64,000 bases of DNA. Origin: Diplocarpon mali. Its lineage: Eukaryota; Ascomycota; Leotiomycetes; Helotiales; Drepanopezizaceae. Where the stretch lies: contig JAENRP010000044.1 in assembly GCA_024741835.1 (NCBI GenBank), positions 130,857-194,856 of the forward strand. Reading direction: 5' to 3'. The notes below the pieces were generated by a model. That model did no database searches and had not been told where the DNA came from. It worked only from the letters and a program-made list of their open reading frames with translations. This document shows, piece after piece, positions 24,516 through 38,046 of the stretch (position 1 is the first letter of the stretch; every line of letters starts with the position of its first letter). A program made the position numbers and the translations under genes.

Positions 24516-27509
24516 GCTCTGCGGTGGATTGTATATATACTAGAGGCTGCGGGGGGCTAGAAATAGACGCGTTGCTTGCTTTTGGGCGGCTTGATATCTC
24601 GTAGAGAGCAGTCTTAAAAACGAGTGCATAAGATACCGACACAACGAAACTCGTTAGATCATCCTCCCGCGTGCTTTCATTTTTTCCTCGTCATTCAAGT
24701 CACACCTAGTCCCCACCACTGCCACGAAGAGAAGGGCGAATAAGCTCCCAAAACAGAAACCTGTTCATTGGGAAGTCTGAATCTATTTTCTCTAGGAGCA
24801 GAACCTCTTATTCAAGCAGTCTGTAGAGCTTGTTAGCTTACCAGTGTACTAGATGACATACTAATCGTGCCACAGAAATCAACTGTGAGATAACAAAAAC
24901 GGAAACGGTATGTGTCGCAGCTCGAGGACGGCGACTGAGCCGCCGTACTGGCTTCCTCGCAGGTAAACAAACCCCTTTCGCTAAGCGAGTGCACTTTCGG
25001 CGACTACGCTTCTCGCTTCCGAGGGCGTACTGATTCCACCCCCAAAACTTCTCCGAGTCTTTCGTCCTACTGCTGTGCTGCTCCCAGACAAGTACGGGCT
25101 TGCCTTACGGTCGAATCCAGCTCTGCCAGTACATCATTCAGTTGCTTCTGATCCCATTTCGGCATTTCCTGTTGATGGGTTCAGGGGTCACTAAGCTCTG
25201 CAGACGCAAGTCCTGCATCGGCCATTGCGCGCCCTGTGTTTCCCCGTACTATGCTGGCAGTGGTCCGGCTGGGTTCTCTGGTCTCGCCGTGGCAGTGATC
25301 GCATGTTCTTCTCCCAGTAAGTGAACATATACCCGCCGAGAGGACTGGGGTGCTGAGATACCAACGAGGTATAGCCGCTATCTCGTTGGAACTCTCTATC
25401 ATCTGCTAGAGGACGGTGCCATCTTAAACTACGGTATTGCCAATAAAAACGCGAGCTCTGGTCGCACTCGTTATAGGGGAGGCTCATTGTGCTGGCTTAG
25501 GTGCTTACCAAATCATCCGAAGCTCTCCTTTTCAGCAAGCCACCCGTGGCGCTAGCGAGATTAGTAAGGTTAGACTATTATCAGAGGCTAACCCTTTCTT
25601 AGGTTTGCTATAGGCAGGCTGACTAATATTACCTCAAATACGTCGCCAGGCGATATTAAATATATGTGCCTGTGCTTCTCGTCTCCGTGACAGACTGTGC
25701 AATCGTTGTTCTCCGTCCCAAAGACATGTATATGGACCAAAATTCCAATTTCTCTGCAGCAATACTGGGTTTGAGTCTTCTTATTCACAGTTTATGCCAC
25801 TAGCGGACCGAATGAACCCCCGAAAGCACATTATTGTAACAGAGTGGCATAGAATGACAGGATAGATAGGTACATGGGAGAGCATTCGGTACTGGTGTTG
25901 GGATCTCGATATATGCTTTTGTAGCCACCGTCTCGGCTACACATTTTGCAGAGAACCCCACGAGGATCCCCTGCCTCCTGTAGTGTTTTCGCCGACTGAG
26001 GAGAATAGAACTTCCAGACCCGAGATGTACCGTTCCTTGAGCGATGTGACCAAAGATGGTGGAATCGCAACCTAGATGCCTTAGACTCTGGCTTTTATGT
26101 TCCCTACCATCGACCTCGAAGCAATTGCAGGATCCGCGCGACCGATCTTTGCAGTCTATCAACAGGCTCTCGACTCCAGCATCGAGGCAAGGTTTCCCTT
26201 CTGCTGTCTCCTGTTTGTCTACCAAGAAGAACCTACCTACCGTATGTCACTACCAACGATTGGCTCACTTGGGCCTTCGCACGCGACAATAGTCTTTTTT
26301 TTTTCGAAATCCCTCGCAGAGATTCACACAGGATTGCAAGGACCAGTGCGTGCAGGTGTGGCGTGCACATTCGAGGGCGAAATTTGTAGGGCAATATATA
26401 TTATATTCCAACTGCTTATAGCAGCATTGTATCGTGAAGGCGAAATTTGATCCCGCAGGTTATTGCACTAATGCGAGGCAGAGCAAAGGTTGTTCCCGAA
26501 CAATATCTTAACATCGAAAGGTAATTTGAGCTATTCTGATACGAATTTCGACACTCTGGGTAATGCTGTATACGCTTTCATTCCATCTGCCACCATTTAG
26601 CCTGTGGAGGTTGGCAGCATGAATTATGTGAGCGTTGTGATCGCGGGTACTGTCTTGATTATTGGGCTCGTTTGGGTATGCGGAAAGAAGGTGTTCGTGC
26701 GGCCAGTACTGTATGTACTGTTGTACTGTTGTACTGTTGTACTGTTGTACTGCTAGGAAGATGACGCTGACGGCGAGTCTAGAACATATATCTCGGCGGC
26801 TTGGTGGTTAACCTTCGCTTCAGAGGAGTGAGGGAGCAGACTGAAATATGAGACCAGTGCAGATATTTCCCAATCTCCTGATAGATCTTCTCTCGAACGA
26901 GCTTCCATCCTAAGAATGCTTGATTGACATACTCAAGTCTCAAATGAGAAAACAGCGTTAGCAATGTCTCGAGGCTCAACAGCTGTCACCGGGTCTGCAA
27001 ATATACTTGATGAGACACGAAACATGCAACGCAACAAGAACAAGAAGACAGAACACTTTTCTAAAATCCAGGTAGAAAAGACAAGCCATAAGTATTTTAC
27101 TCATCGAAGGCATCAACGCGAACTTGATAGGGAAAGTCAAACCGCATGTCCGCGGATAAACCCAGGGAGAGGAGTTTTCGTTGATAATGAGTTGGATGAT
27201 GAATGATGCCTCTGGTATGACCTTGAACTCCATACTATGATTGTTGCAAAGATGATCTCCGGATCTGGGACGTGCTTCCTGGAGGTTCTAGCGTGTATAA
27301 ATTTCACGGCTCCCGTAACCCACTAAATTTCCTTCGATGCGACATCAGTCTCATCTTTACAACACCACAACTCTCCATCGGAGACTTGAAGTTTGATACT
27401 CCTCTACAAGAATGAAAAGATTTGGTGAGCGGCGCGTACGGCGGCAAGGCAACGAGCGAACAAAGACGTAATTGTCGACACCTGGGATCGGTCACGTGCG
27501 TGGGTGTCT
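24516..27509. other. 3 kb gene-poor region
   Basis: No ORF with recognisable similarity on either strand. It includes the kinase 3' flank, an octamer repeat at 26715-26752 and a short poly-T at about 26294. The sequence is not obviously AT-inflated, so repeat-induced point mutation is not apparent by eye. ATG 27412 (MKRF...) starts a short frame that stops before the RecQ domain. Confidence 0.5.
26715..26752 (+). repeat. (GTACTGTT)4.75 tandem repeat
   Basis: Four perfect copies of the 8-mer GTACTGTT plus GTACTG, no mismatches. Intergenic minisatellite. Confidence 0.95.
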
Positions 27510-29189
27510 ATGATGCCTCTGTCAAGGTCCAACTCTTGTGTTGATATTGACTTTACATTGCGGCGGAAATTTAAGCGAAAAAACTTCAGGTACGCACCCG
27601 TCCGCTGCAAACTTGACACCGATTGATTCGGCCTTCAGACCTCTACAACGTGATGTTATCGTTGAGGCTCTTGCTGGCAGAGACGTCTTTGTCCAAGCAG
27701 CAACTGGCTTTGGGAAGAGTCTCTGCTTCCAGCTACCCGCAGTCATTGATCACGGCAGTAAGTTGCGTCCCCCTGAGTTCTCGAAAGCAGAGCTGACCTC
27801 CACCAGTCACGATTGTCATCTCACCACTTCTCTCCCTGATGGTAGGCACAGAGTCCTCGGCCGCTTCAGACCAGCCGTCTGACCTCTGTAGACAGATCAG
27901 GTAAACGCATTGCGGAACTCGAATATCGCGGCGGGTTCGATCAACGGGACCACGCCTTACGACGAACGACAGCGTTTGCTGCAAGATCTTGCAACTGGCC
28001 ACCCACTTACTCGCCTCCTCTATGTCACACCAGAGCAATGCGCCACGGAGGGCTTCCGAAAGCACCTGCGAGTCGTGTACGAGCAGCAGGAGCTCGCCCG
28101 CATTGCTATCGACGAGGCGCATTGCATTTCGGAATGGGGTCATGACTTCCGTCCGTCGTTCAAGGGACTGTGCTTTTTCCGCGAGAGCTTTCCGAATGTG
28201 CCAATTATCTGCCTCACGGCGACAGCAACGGCCCAAGTCCGCGACGATGTCGTCTCGATTCTCAAGCTGGATCAATCAAATTTGAAAGTCTTCACCATGA
28301 CCACGAGCAGGAAGAACCTGCACTACGAGGTACGCTACAAGAGCGATGAAGAAGATCATTACAGTGGTGACTACTCCCAGTGTTTTTGTATCTCGGCGTG
28401 GGCGCCATTCGTTGAACTCATGCACACGAAAGCTAATCGTTCGTAAGCTGACATGATATGCAAGATTTCTTAGGCTGGCTGCGAGCTGTACATCGCCGCC
28501 GTACCGAGAACATCGAACGTCGCGCAGAACTCGAATGCTGCAACGAACGGGTGGATAACGTTTCAGGGATTATTTACACGATCTTCCGAAGCGATTGCGA
28601 GGCTCTAGCTGCTCGACTCCGCTCCAGTGGCATCGGAGCCAAGCCTTACCACGCAGGACTGAGCACGGAAGAGAAGAACGACACATTGCATCGATGGATC
28701 ACCAATGTCGAGGGCTACGATGTCATTGTTGCGACTACGGCCTTCGGGATGGGAATCGACAAGGAAGACGTGAGATTTGTGGTGCATTGGCAGTTGCCGA
28801 AGTCTTTCGAAGGATTCTACCAGGAAGCCGGCCGCGCCGGCCGAGACGGTAAAGCTAGTGCATGCATCATGTACTACAGCCGTGAGGACCGGGACCGCAC
28901 ATTCAACCGAATGAGCAAAGATACGAGAGAGAAATCCAACCTCGCAGCGAGAGTAAAGAGCCTGCAAGCTCTTGTGGACTATTGCGAAAACGTAGATTCA
29001 TGCAGACACTACATGATCACCAAGTATTTTGACGAAAAGGAAGTACCAGAATGCAACTATGCTTGCGACTGGCATAAAGACGCAAAGAATCTGAGAAAGC
29101 AGAAGATGAACAACCTTCAAAGTGAAGAATGGGTTGGCACTCAGAGAGATCTGGGACGTTACAACCAAGTTTACGAAGGTTACGATTAA
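27510..29189 (+). CDS. RecQ-family ATP-dependent DNA helicase (short form)
   Basis: Five exons: 27510-27589, 27639-27757, 27807-27841, 27892-28366, 28465-29189; 477 residues with all phases consistent. Motifs in order: FRPLQRDVI (motif 0), Walker A ATGFGKS (48-54), SPLLSLM, DEAH (152-155) in IAIDEAHCISEWGHDFRP, LTATAT (motif III), TTAFGMGIDK, and QEAGRAGRDG (motif VI, about 356-365). Next comes a RecQ zinc-binding subdomain with Cys410, Cys416, Cys433 and Cys437. The protein ends about 35 residues later, so winged-helix and HRDC domains are absent. It should unwind DNA 3' to 5' in recombination and replication-fork repair. It is a separate short RecQ, not the long Sgs1/BLM homologue. Start at 27510 is the first in-frame ATG of the domain; the fifth intron boundary (donor GTGACT) is the least certain. 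Confidence 0.88.
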
Positions 29190-30109
29190 AGTCTGGCTTG
29201 TTGCATGAATGGGAATGGCAGTGTAATGCTTCAGATGTAAGATATCCCAAATGAGGTTATTTCAAAGCTCCTTCATGTCCTATGAGCGGAGTTTGGAGGC
29301 GATGTTGACCCTTTTGGACAACAAGCGAGATATGTATCTCCTTATAGGGATATCGCAGGTATCAAATATGTCTACGGCCCGGATTCTCTTCTTTCATTTC
29401 GGGATCATTTCGATCTTGGCGATCTTATTGACAAGCGTCAAATTTCTGAATTTCATTACCGTTCCTGCCTTCATCCATGCTGTGTTGGCAAGTACTTGCT
29501 TGACCGTTCCAAGCAAAGAGAGCGATCTGCATATCTAAGCGAGCAAACAACGTGCTTTCGTCCCCAAAACTTCCTTCATTGCTCCCTGTCGAATATAGCT
29601 CAATACCCTAGCTCTAATGTTTTCTAGCGTCGCAGCTTATTGCTTAGCCTTTAAAAGGGTACAGCCACACGGCTTTGACCAATTGATCTTTCACGCGGCT
29701 AGGGATTTCACAGCAGTAGCAACGAAATGTCTCCTATTCCATAGACTTGCAAGCAGGTTGGTAGCGCTTACGTAAAGGGATATTGCAGATGGGCTTCTGC
29801 AGAGATGAAGGAGTCTTCATAATCTGCAGAGCAACATCAGTCTTTGCTAGATCTGGCTTTAATGGCAGCCACAGCACTAGCTTTCTAAATTTCTCCACAT
29901 GCACATTGTGAGACATCCTTCCCACCCATATCCTTATCATTCAACAGACAGGACATCCACTTCTGCCATCAATCATCCCACACACACATCACGATCTTAC
30001 ACTCATTGGATCAACCACCAGCCGACTACACCAACACTTCACTCTTTTGAAATCTTGACAGCCATCACCGAGAGCCATCGTCGAGTTGTCTGCTGTTCCA
30101 TGGTTAGAG
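29190..30109. other. intergenic region after RecQ
   Basis: 0.9 kb. A 95-residue hydrophobic ORF at 29251-29538 has no recognisable similarity and poor codon bias. A CA-rich leader lies at 29900-30060 before the next putative gene. Confidence 0.5.
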
Positions 30110-30561
30110 ATGAGCCATAAGCAGCTCTACAGTATCTCCAGTGGCTTTTACTCAGCCGAGCAAGCCAAGGGCACCAGCACTATGCTGTGAGACATGTTCC
30201 TGAGGTGTTCTCCATCGTCACTGTCAGCTGCGGTGACGCCGGCCATATCGGCGCGCTCGGTGGCCACGAGGTCCTGTCCCTCCCCGCCAACGCCAGCTAC
30301 GGGGAGCTCGTCAGCAACATCGAGAGAGAGTACAGGAAGACGCAGAATGGCAATGCCAGAATCCGCAGCAGCATCCGCAACTGCGTCTGGAGCCTTGATC
30401 ACCGCGTCAGCACAGTCAAGGCCATCTGGACTGTTGGGCAGCCCACCGGCGGCTGGTCTGGTGAGGCTAGCGTCCCCTCCACGACCATCCTCACCAAGGA
30501 GAATTGTAAGAACGCCCTCGACACCTTGGCTGATATAATTTCCGTCCCTGGGTCCGACTAG
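30110..30561 (+). CDS. small hypothetical protein, two exons
   Basis: Not recognised. ATG 30110 opens a frame (MSHKQLYSISSGFYSAEQAK) ending at TGA 30187. A 41-base intron at 30187-30227 (donor GTGAGA, acceptor GTCAG) joins it in phase to a frame open to TAG at 30559-30561, giving 136 residues. The second exon contains GGHEVLSLPANASYGELVSN and ends in LTKENCKNALDTLADIISV. Composition is hydrophilic with three Cys and no signal peptide or membrane segment. The region is GC-rich compared with its AT-rich flanks, which supports coding. An antisense ORF (30148-30606, 152 residues, Gly/Asp/Ala-rich) covers the same bases and is the main alternative. The intron is short, at the lower limit for such fungi. 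Confidence 0.5.
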
Positions 30562-31350
30562 ACCGCTGTATGGAGGAGGTTCAGGTTCTGGTGCATTAAT
30601 TGGCAACAGTTAGGAATGGCAGCGCTGGGAACTCCTGCGCTCTCTCTCTCACCATACTTCTCGGCTGGAGGGCGTCTCGCTTGTGCTTGTGTTTATGCTC
30701 GGATCAGACTTGGTAGCACTGCGCTGGCCCTGGTCCTAGTCCTGCTTCCAGGTCTCCGCGGGGGAGGTTTCCCCGTTACACTTCTTTGCACAATCTTCTG
30801 CACCATCTCGTTGGATTACTTGGACCTTCAATGGCACACTCGTATCATTGCTTTCGATGCTTTGATTTGATCCAGTGACCTGTGGCTTGTGACTTGAAAC
30901 TCGATAACTAGCTGCTGCTTGTGGTGCTCTACTTTCCGCGATACTTCTGTGTGCTCTCGCATGCTTGAACAACTTGTGACTCGCCGGTTGAGGATGCCCT
31001 CTATTATTCGGCTCATTACGAGGTTTCTGATTTTCGCGTCTAGAGGGTTTGATCCGTGTCCCCTGCGCTTCGGATCAATCTGTAAAAGAGGCACTCGGGA
31101 CTCGCTGCTTACGCTCTGCTCCTCTGGACGTCAATCAATACCACCTGTCTACCTACCTACCAGTCAGTCCATTTCGCGCACAGTCCAACCTCAACTATCA
31201 TTTCACTCGTTTGAACCTCATGGCATCCTCGGGCTTTGTTACGATGTAATGTGATTTAAATGTACGCGTTCATAGTTATCAAGATGCTGGTAAATAACAA
31301 CACTGAATAAGCAATAATTTCACTAGAGGGCTCTACCCTCCATGGAAAAA

Positions 31351-31404
31351 CAAGAGGGAGAAGAGGAGGAAGAAGAAGGAGAAGAAGAAGAAGAAAAGCA
31401 GAAG
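31351..31404 (+). repeat. purine tract (GAA/GAG)n
   Basis: About 54 bases almost entirely A and G, in GAA/GAG/AAG triplets. Confidence 0.9.
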
Positions 31405-31741
31405 TAAAGAGCAGAAGCTCCCGACGATGTTTAGCCAGCAGGCGCGGTGGATTTCCATAGTCTAGTTCTCCCTTCCCCTCCTTTCCCCTAGACCTTAGAC
31501 CCTACCCAAGGAGCAGCGAGAATACGCAACCCTACCAAGCATCCAGCCATCCACCACTCTCCTACGAACAGAAAGGCCATAATCCTCATCCTCGTATCCA
31601 TCTCTATCTGCCCCTCCTGGTTTCTTCCATCTGAGCTCTTTTGGTTTCTTTCGAGGAGGAAGAAGAATCAACGTAATGCAGCGGTGCTAAGCCGAGGAAC
31701 AATACGAAAAGAAAAAGAGCTGCTCTGCCAGTGCCATCTGT

Positions 31742-31789
31742 GGATAAATAGATAAATAGATACATAAACACATAACTTAGTAGATAAAT
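31742..31789 (+). repeat. ATAA/GATA-rich tract
   Basis: Imperfect tetranucleotide copies GATAAATA, ATACATAAACA, TAGATAAATG. Same unit type as 31956-32055. Confidence 0.8.
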
Positions 31790-31955
31790 GTGGAGCTGCA
31801 AATCAGGGAGTATTCCAAGCGGCAAGCAGAAGCTTGTAACATTTGAATCTATCTGTACAACTGAGCCCCCTTTGTAGGGTTGCTCCGTGGGTCACTTCAG
31901 GGGCTATTTACATACGCAGGTCCTTAGAGCCTGAGCCTTCTCACTGGGCAGCAGT

Positions 31956-32055
31956 AAATGAATAATAGATAAGTAAATAAGTCAATAAACAAGTAAATAA
32001 ACAGATAATTAAATAAATAGATAAGTAGATAAATACATGAACAGATCAATACATA
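31956..32055 (+). repeat. ATAA/GATA/CAATAA-rich tract
   Basis: About 100 bases of imperfect four-base periodicity (TAAATAAG, CAATAAACAAG, TAGATAAG). Lies beyond the 3' end of GLR1. Confidence 0.85.
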
Positions 32056-32461
32056 ACCCAGAACGCAAAAATCACTATCCTGAAGCCAATCCTGCGATAC
32101 ATTGCTTTAGCTCTTCTGTTGCCTTCCGCTTGGTATGCCGGGGACTGGAGGTAGCGGGGAAAGAGTTTTGATTCGAATCTCCCAAAAGTTCAGAGTTCCC
32201 TTTTTCTATGAGGAAAAAATTAGAGATGAATTTTCTTGGGCCTAAAAAGAAGAAGAAAAGGAACAAAATGAAGGAATGTGAATATCATGTCCGGTCACTC
32301 TGGGAAAGTCAGCCACGAGTTTCTCGCGCGAATTCAATACTGCTCTCGCCTGGCCCTCCCCCCCTCCTCAAAAAGGACATAGATAAATCAAGCAAGCAAA
32401 GGGCCCAGGGGCATAAATCATATATTCTAAAGGATTCATTAGAAATGCATACATGACTCCC

Positions 32462-35141
<2,680 letters not shown>

Positions 35142-35461
35142 CTATTTCTTGCCCGCAGCAGCCTCAGCTTGCTTCTTCGCATCCGCTGCCATGCAGTTAG
35201 CACGCTTTCATCCCCCAAGACACCAACAGGGGGCAAGAAGACATACCTGCGGCCTGCTTCTCCCTCATCTTGGCCGCAACCTTCTCTTTCTCCCGCGCCA
35301 TCTCAGAGCCTGACATGGTGTTGCTTTTTTTCTGCAGCAAAACCAACAGTCAGCCAAGGCTCAGGGCCCGATCCAGATTTGATCGCAGAGAAACGTGCCT
35401 GATCCGCCATCTTCTTCTGGTTGGCCTCGCGAGCCTTGTCCCTCTGGTTTCCTCGGGCCAT
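35142..35461 (-). CDS. SERF/4F5-family small protein
   Basis: Three exons: 35399-35461, 35247-35331, 35142-35185; 63 residues. The start MARGNQRDKAREANQKK is the hallmark of the 4F5/SERF family of small, charged, disordered proteins that accelerate amyloid aggregation or bind RNA in other eukaryotes. The middle reads KKSNTMSGSEMAREKEK, then AKMREKQAA and an Ala/Lys tail ending AAAGKK. Joining exons 1 and 2 requires a GC donor (CAG|GCACGT) for the 67-base intron at 35332-35398; using the next GT gives an early stop. Intron 2 (35186-35246) has GTATGT, GCTAAC and GCAG. An in-frame ATG 20 residues upstream exists, but the family start is MARGNQR. Too short to be picked up by simple ORF calling. 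Confidence 0.85.
35332..35398 (-). other. GC-AG intron in the SERF-like gene
   Basis: Donor CAG|GCACGT, branch GGCTGAC, acceptor GCTGCAG. Its removal joins KMADQ to KKSNTMSGSEM in phase; no GT donor nearby does so. Confidence 0.8.
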
Positions 35462-36551
35462 GTTCGAACGACTGCCTATCCGTGTCCGCGATGTTGGAGG
35501 AGCGGGTGGGGTCGCCGACATGAAAGAAGAAAACTGGCCGTGAAGCGACTTATTTTTAGCATTTGCCACGCTCCCGGAGGTTTCTCGGCACACGTCACAT
35601 GATCGAGCTACCGAAACAACCTCGACTCGAGGACAGGGAGCTGAATTCACCAACCTTTCTTTCATATCCAGTCCAGACTTACACACCTCACTTGGAGAAG
35701 CCATGTCTTGGAAGCATCTCTCTGGGTCACTCGTTGATCAGATATTCTCCGCCAGGCTCGCACGGTACGGGGACCACCACCTGGGCGTCGCTCGCCGGCC
35801 TACAGATGATCTTGAAACCTCAAGTTCTGCAAGCGCCTTCGTCCAATGAGGCTTATGTGAAAACAAGTCCTCTCGAAACATGCCACTCGAGTTTCTTTGA
35901 CTTGGCAGCTATGCAAGCGCCGGCTCCTCACATTATTGGCTCGAAAGGCAGAAGTCGGCTTGGATGATCGCGCTCAACCACCTATCAGCCCCAAGCAAGC
36001 GTGCATTTCTGGATTCGAGACAGCAAACTTGAGGCTCAAAGAGTTCCAGCGGCAAGAGACTTTTCAGAACAATGTCACTTTACCCAGTTGTCTGCTTCTG
36101 AAACCCTCGACAGATCGTGCTGGGTCGAGGAATGGGCTTCTGGCTCGATACCCATTCGCTCAAAGAGACCTGTGCTATGTTTGGCATAAAGGCATACAGC
36201 TCCCCACCAAAGAGCGACCGAAGCCCGTCGCGCTTGTCGACGTCAAAGAGGCGGCCTTGCCCTTGTGATTCTTTCATATACTCGGCTCGTCCCTTGTTGC
36301 TATTGTCCCTCAACCACGCACTCTCTGAGTTCACTGGAATTAACGGCAACGAGGACGATGCTTCGATAATATTGTCCTTTATTCATCCTCATACTTAATA
36401 AATTACCCTCTGCTCGATCTGCTTTCCCCCCTACAAATATTCTCCCGTTCTCCATTCTCTCCAACACAGTCATACACGTACCACTTCTGCAGGCAGTCGA
36501 TTTCTACAAGCAATACAGTCTTTTACATATTCTGATTCCCATACTGTCAAC
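35462..36551. other. intergenic region with one short ORF
   Basis: 1.1 kb upstream of the SERF-like gene and the membrane-protein gene. A 48-codon ORF at 35703-35849 is listed separately. A longer open frame at 35897-36268 lacks recognisable similarity. Confidence 0.5.
35703..35849 (+). CDS. possible short ORF, 48 residues
   Basis: ATG 35703 to TGA 35849 reads MSWKHLSGSLVDQIFSARLA and continues with YGDHHLGVARRPTDDLE. Codon use and the amphipathic start look protein-like, but I know no homologue. It could be a true small protein, a first exon of a longer gene, or chance. Divergent from the SERF-like gene. Confidence 0.25.
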   Translation: MSWKHLSGSLVDQIFSARLARYGDHHLGVARRPTDDLETSSSASAFVQ

Positions 36552-37488
36552 ATGTTCTCCGAATCCAAACTCACAGGTGCTGGGTACATCACCCTGAATG
36601 TCATCCGAGTGCTGAACATCATCTCACTCCTCTTGGTCGTCGTCGCAAGCTGGATCATGCTTGTTATGATTGTCAAGACATCCAGCGTACATGCCAACTC
36701 CTCTTCATCCCAAGGGTCATAGCTAACAGAAGAGGCAGTTTTTCTTTTTCGATGCCGTCTCACACTTCATCACCAGCACCATCGGCCTCTTCCTTGTCGT
36801 ATCTGAAGTGACTCTCTTCCGCTTATACTTCGCAAAATTCTGGCCCTTGCTCGGTCCCGAGTCCGGCTTCGTATTCCTCGGCCTATCCATGATCGTGTTA
36901 GGCTTCAACATCTTGGGAAACCTGAACAAAGAAGCCACTAGCGTCAAGAATCTCGGTCTGCCCATGTGGAGAGTTGTAATCTCGTCTGGTATCCTCACGG
37001 CCCTCATGGGTTTCTTCAATATTGTCGCGGTAGCACCCCCTTCTCTCTAACTCCACCGAGCAAGCTGACCGACGAAACAGAATTACGTGTTCTGTGACTC
37101 CAACCTCGGCATCACAGGTCGCCAAGTGCGTAGTCACGGCGCCTCGATCCCAACAGACACGCGCACCAAAACTTTAAGCCTCTCCAGCGGCTCCACGCGG
37201 CGTTCCGTGTCCTCCGGCCTTCCCAGCTATCACGGGCCTACGGAGCGTCAGAAATCACACTTCTCATTTCGGCTGCCGATCCGCGGCTCCAGGCTCGCAA
37301 TCTCGAAGCCTGTGATTCAGGACGAAGAACAGTTCGCTAAGTGGGATGAGTCGAGAAGATCGCCTGTTGCACCAGATATCCAGAGGCCTCCTACTGCACT
37401 TCATCCATACCACCAAGGAGCTCTGCATCCTCCTATGCCCCCGCCTTCGTCGAGATACAGCGAAGTGAGTAACATGACGAGGTTCTAG
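36552..37488 (+). CDS. four-helix fungal membrane protein (DUF7598-like)
   Basis: Exons 36552-36686, 36739-37029, 37081-37488; 277 residues with consistent phases. Four hydrophobic segments: YITLNVIRVLNIISLLLVVV, FDAVSHFITSTIGLFLVVSE, a third around SGFVFLGLSMIVLGFNILGN and a fourth around RVVISSGILTALMGFFNIVA. After NYVFCDSNLGITGRQVRSHGA comes a 120-residue hydrophilic Ser/Pro/Arg-rich tail. The order of segments and the GxTxRxVRSHGA motif match an uncharacterised fungal membrane family that I associate with DUF7598; the name is from memory and should be checked by profile search. Function is unknown. The plasma membrane is plausible because of the long cytosolic tail. Confidence 0.8.
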
Positions 37489-38046
37489 ATATGTGGATGG
37501 TGGATGGCAGATCCCGATTTTCGAGGCGTTTGGGAGTCTAGCTTCTTGTGAATACCCGATCCTTACAAAGCTCGAATGCTACATGATGGTTTACGGAGTT
37601 TGGTGTGGGCATGGCGTATATACCTATGGACCCCTGGCTAACAGCCAGGTGGCTACGAAATCGAAGTCCGTTCCGACATAATTTCTGTGTTGGCAAAATC
37701 GAATCCTTCAACGAGACCAACTTCCAGATACAATTGATTTTTGAAACCTCCAATTGACGAGAATGCGTGAGAAAAACTGTATCTTCGTATATGAACCAGT
37801 CCCAGATGCAATCTTTCCAGCTGGAGCCCGAGCAAGATTCCACGATCAAACCCCCGCTATACCCCACCCCCACAGTAACCAATGTCGACCTCTCTTTCAC
37901 CGCACGGCTACACGACCCCCCCACCATCCTCAATATTCATGCTTCTCCTCGTCCGCCTTCTACACAGCACACGCACAAGAACCCGTCCGCGCCTCTCGAT
38001 TCTCAATCCCGGCATCCCCTCGAGGAACTGCAAATCCAAATCCACA
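37489..38046. other. region upstream of guanylate kinase
   Basis: 0.56 kb. A frame in phase with GUK1 exon 2 is open from about 37767 and Pro/Thr-rich, but its sequence looks like a 5' leader rather than protein. Treated as noncoding. Confidence 0.5.

Larger units (their letters stand above)
30562..32461. other. intergenic region rich in simple repeats
   Basis: 1.9 kb with no supported gene. It includes a purine-rich AAG/GAG tract (31351-31404) and two ATAA/GATA-rich tracts (31742-31789 and 31956-32055), then the GLR1 3' flank. Confidence 0.55.

Noticed and set aside
24516..27509. RIP-degraded transposon in the gene-poor gap
   Set aside because: No transposase or reverse transcriptase frame and no visible C-to-T skew by eye; a computed RIP index would be needed.
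30148..30606. 152-codon minus-strand ORF
   Set aside because: Lower-complexity Asp/Ala/Gly composition; the plus-strand two-exon model is preferred, though not proven.
32165..32190. GATTCGAATCTCCC resembling a tRNA T arm
   Set aside because: Surrounding bases do not form acceptor or anticodon stems.
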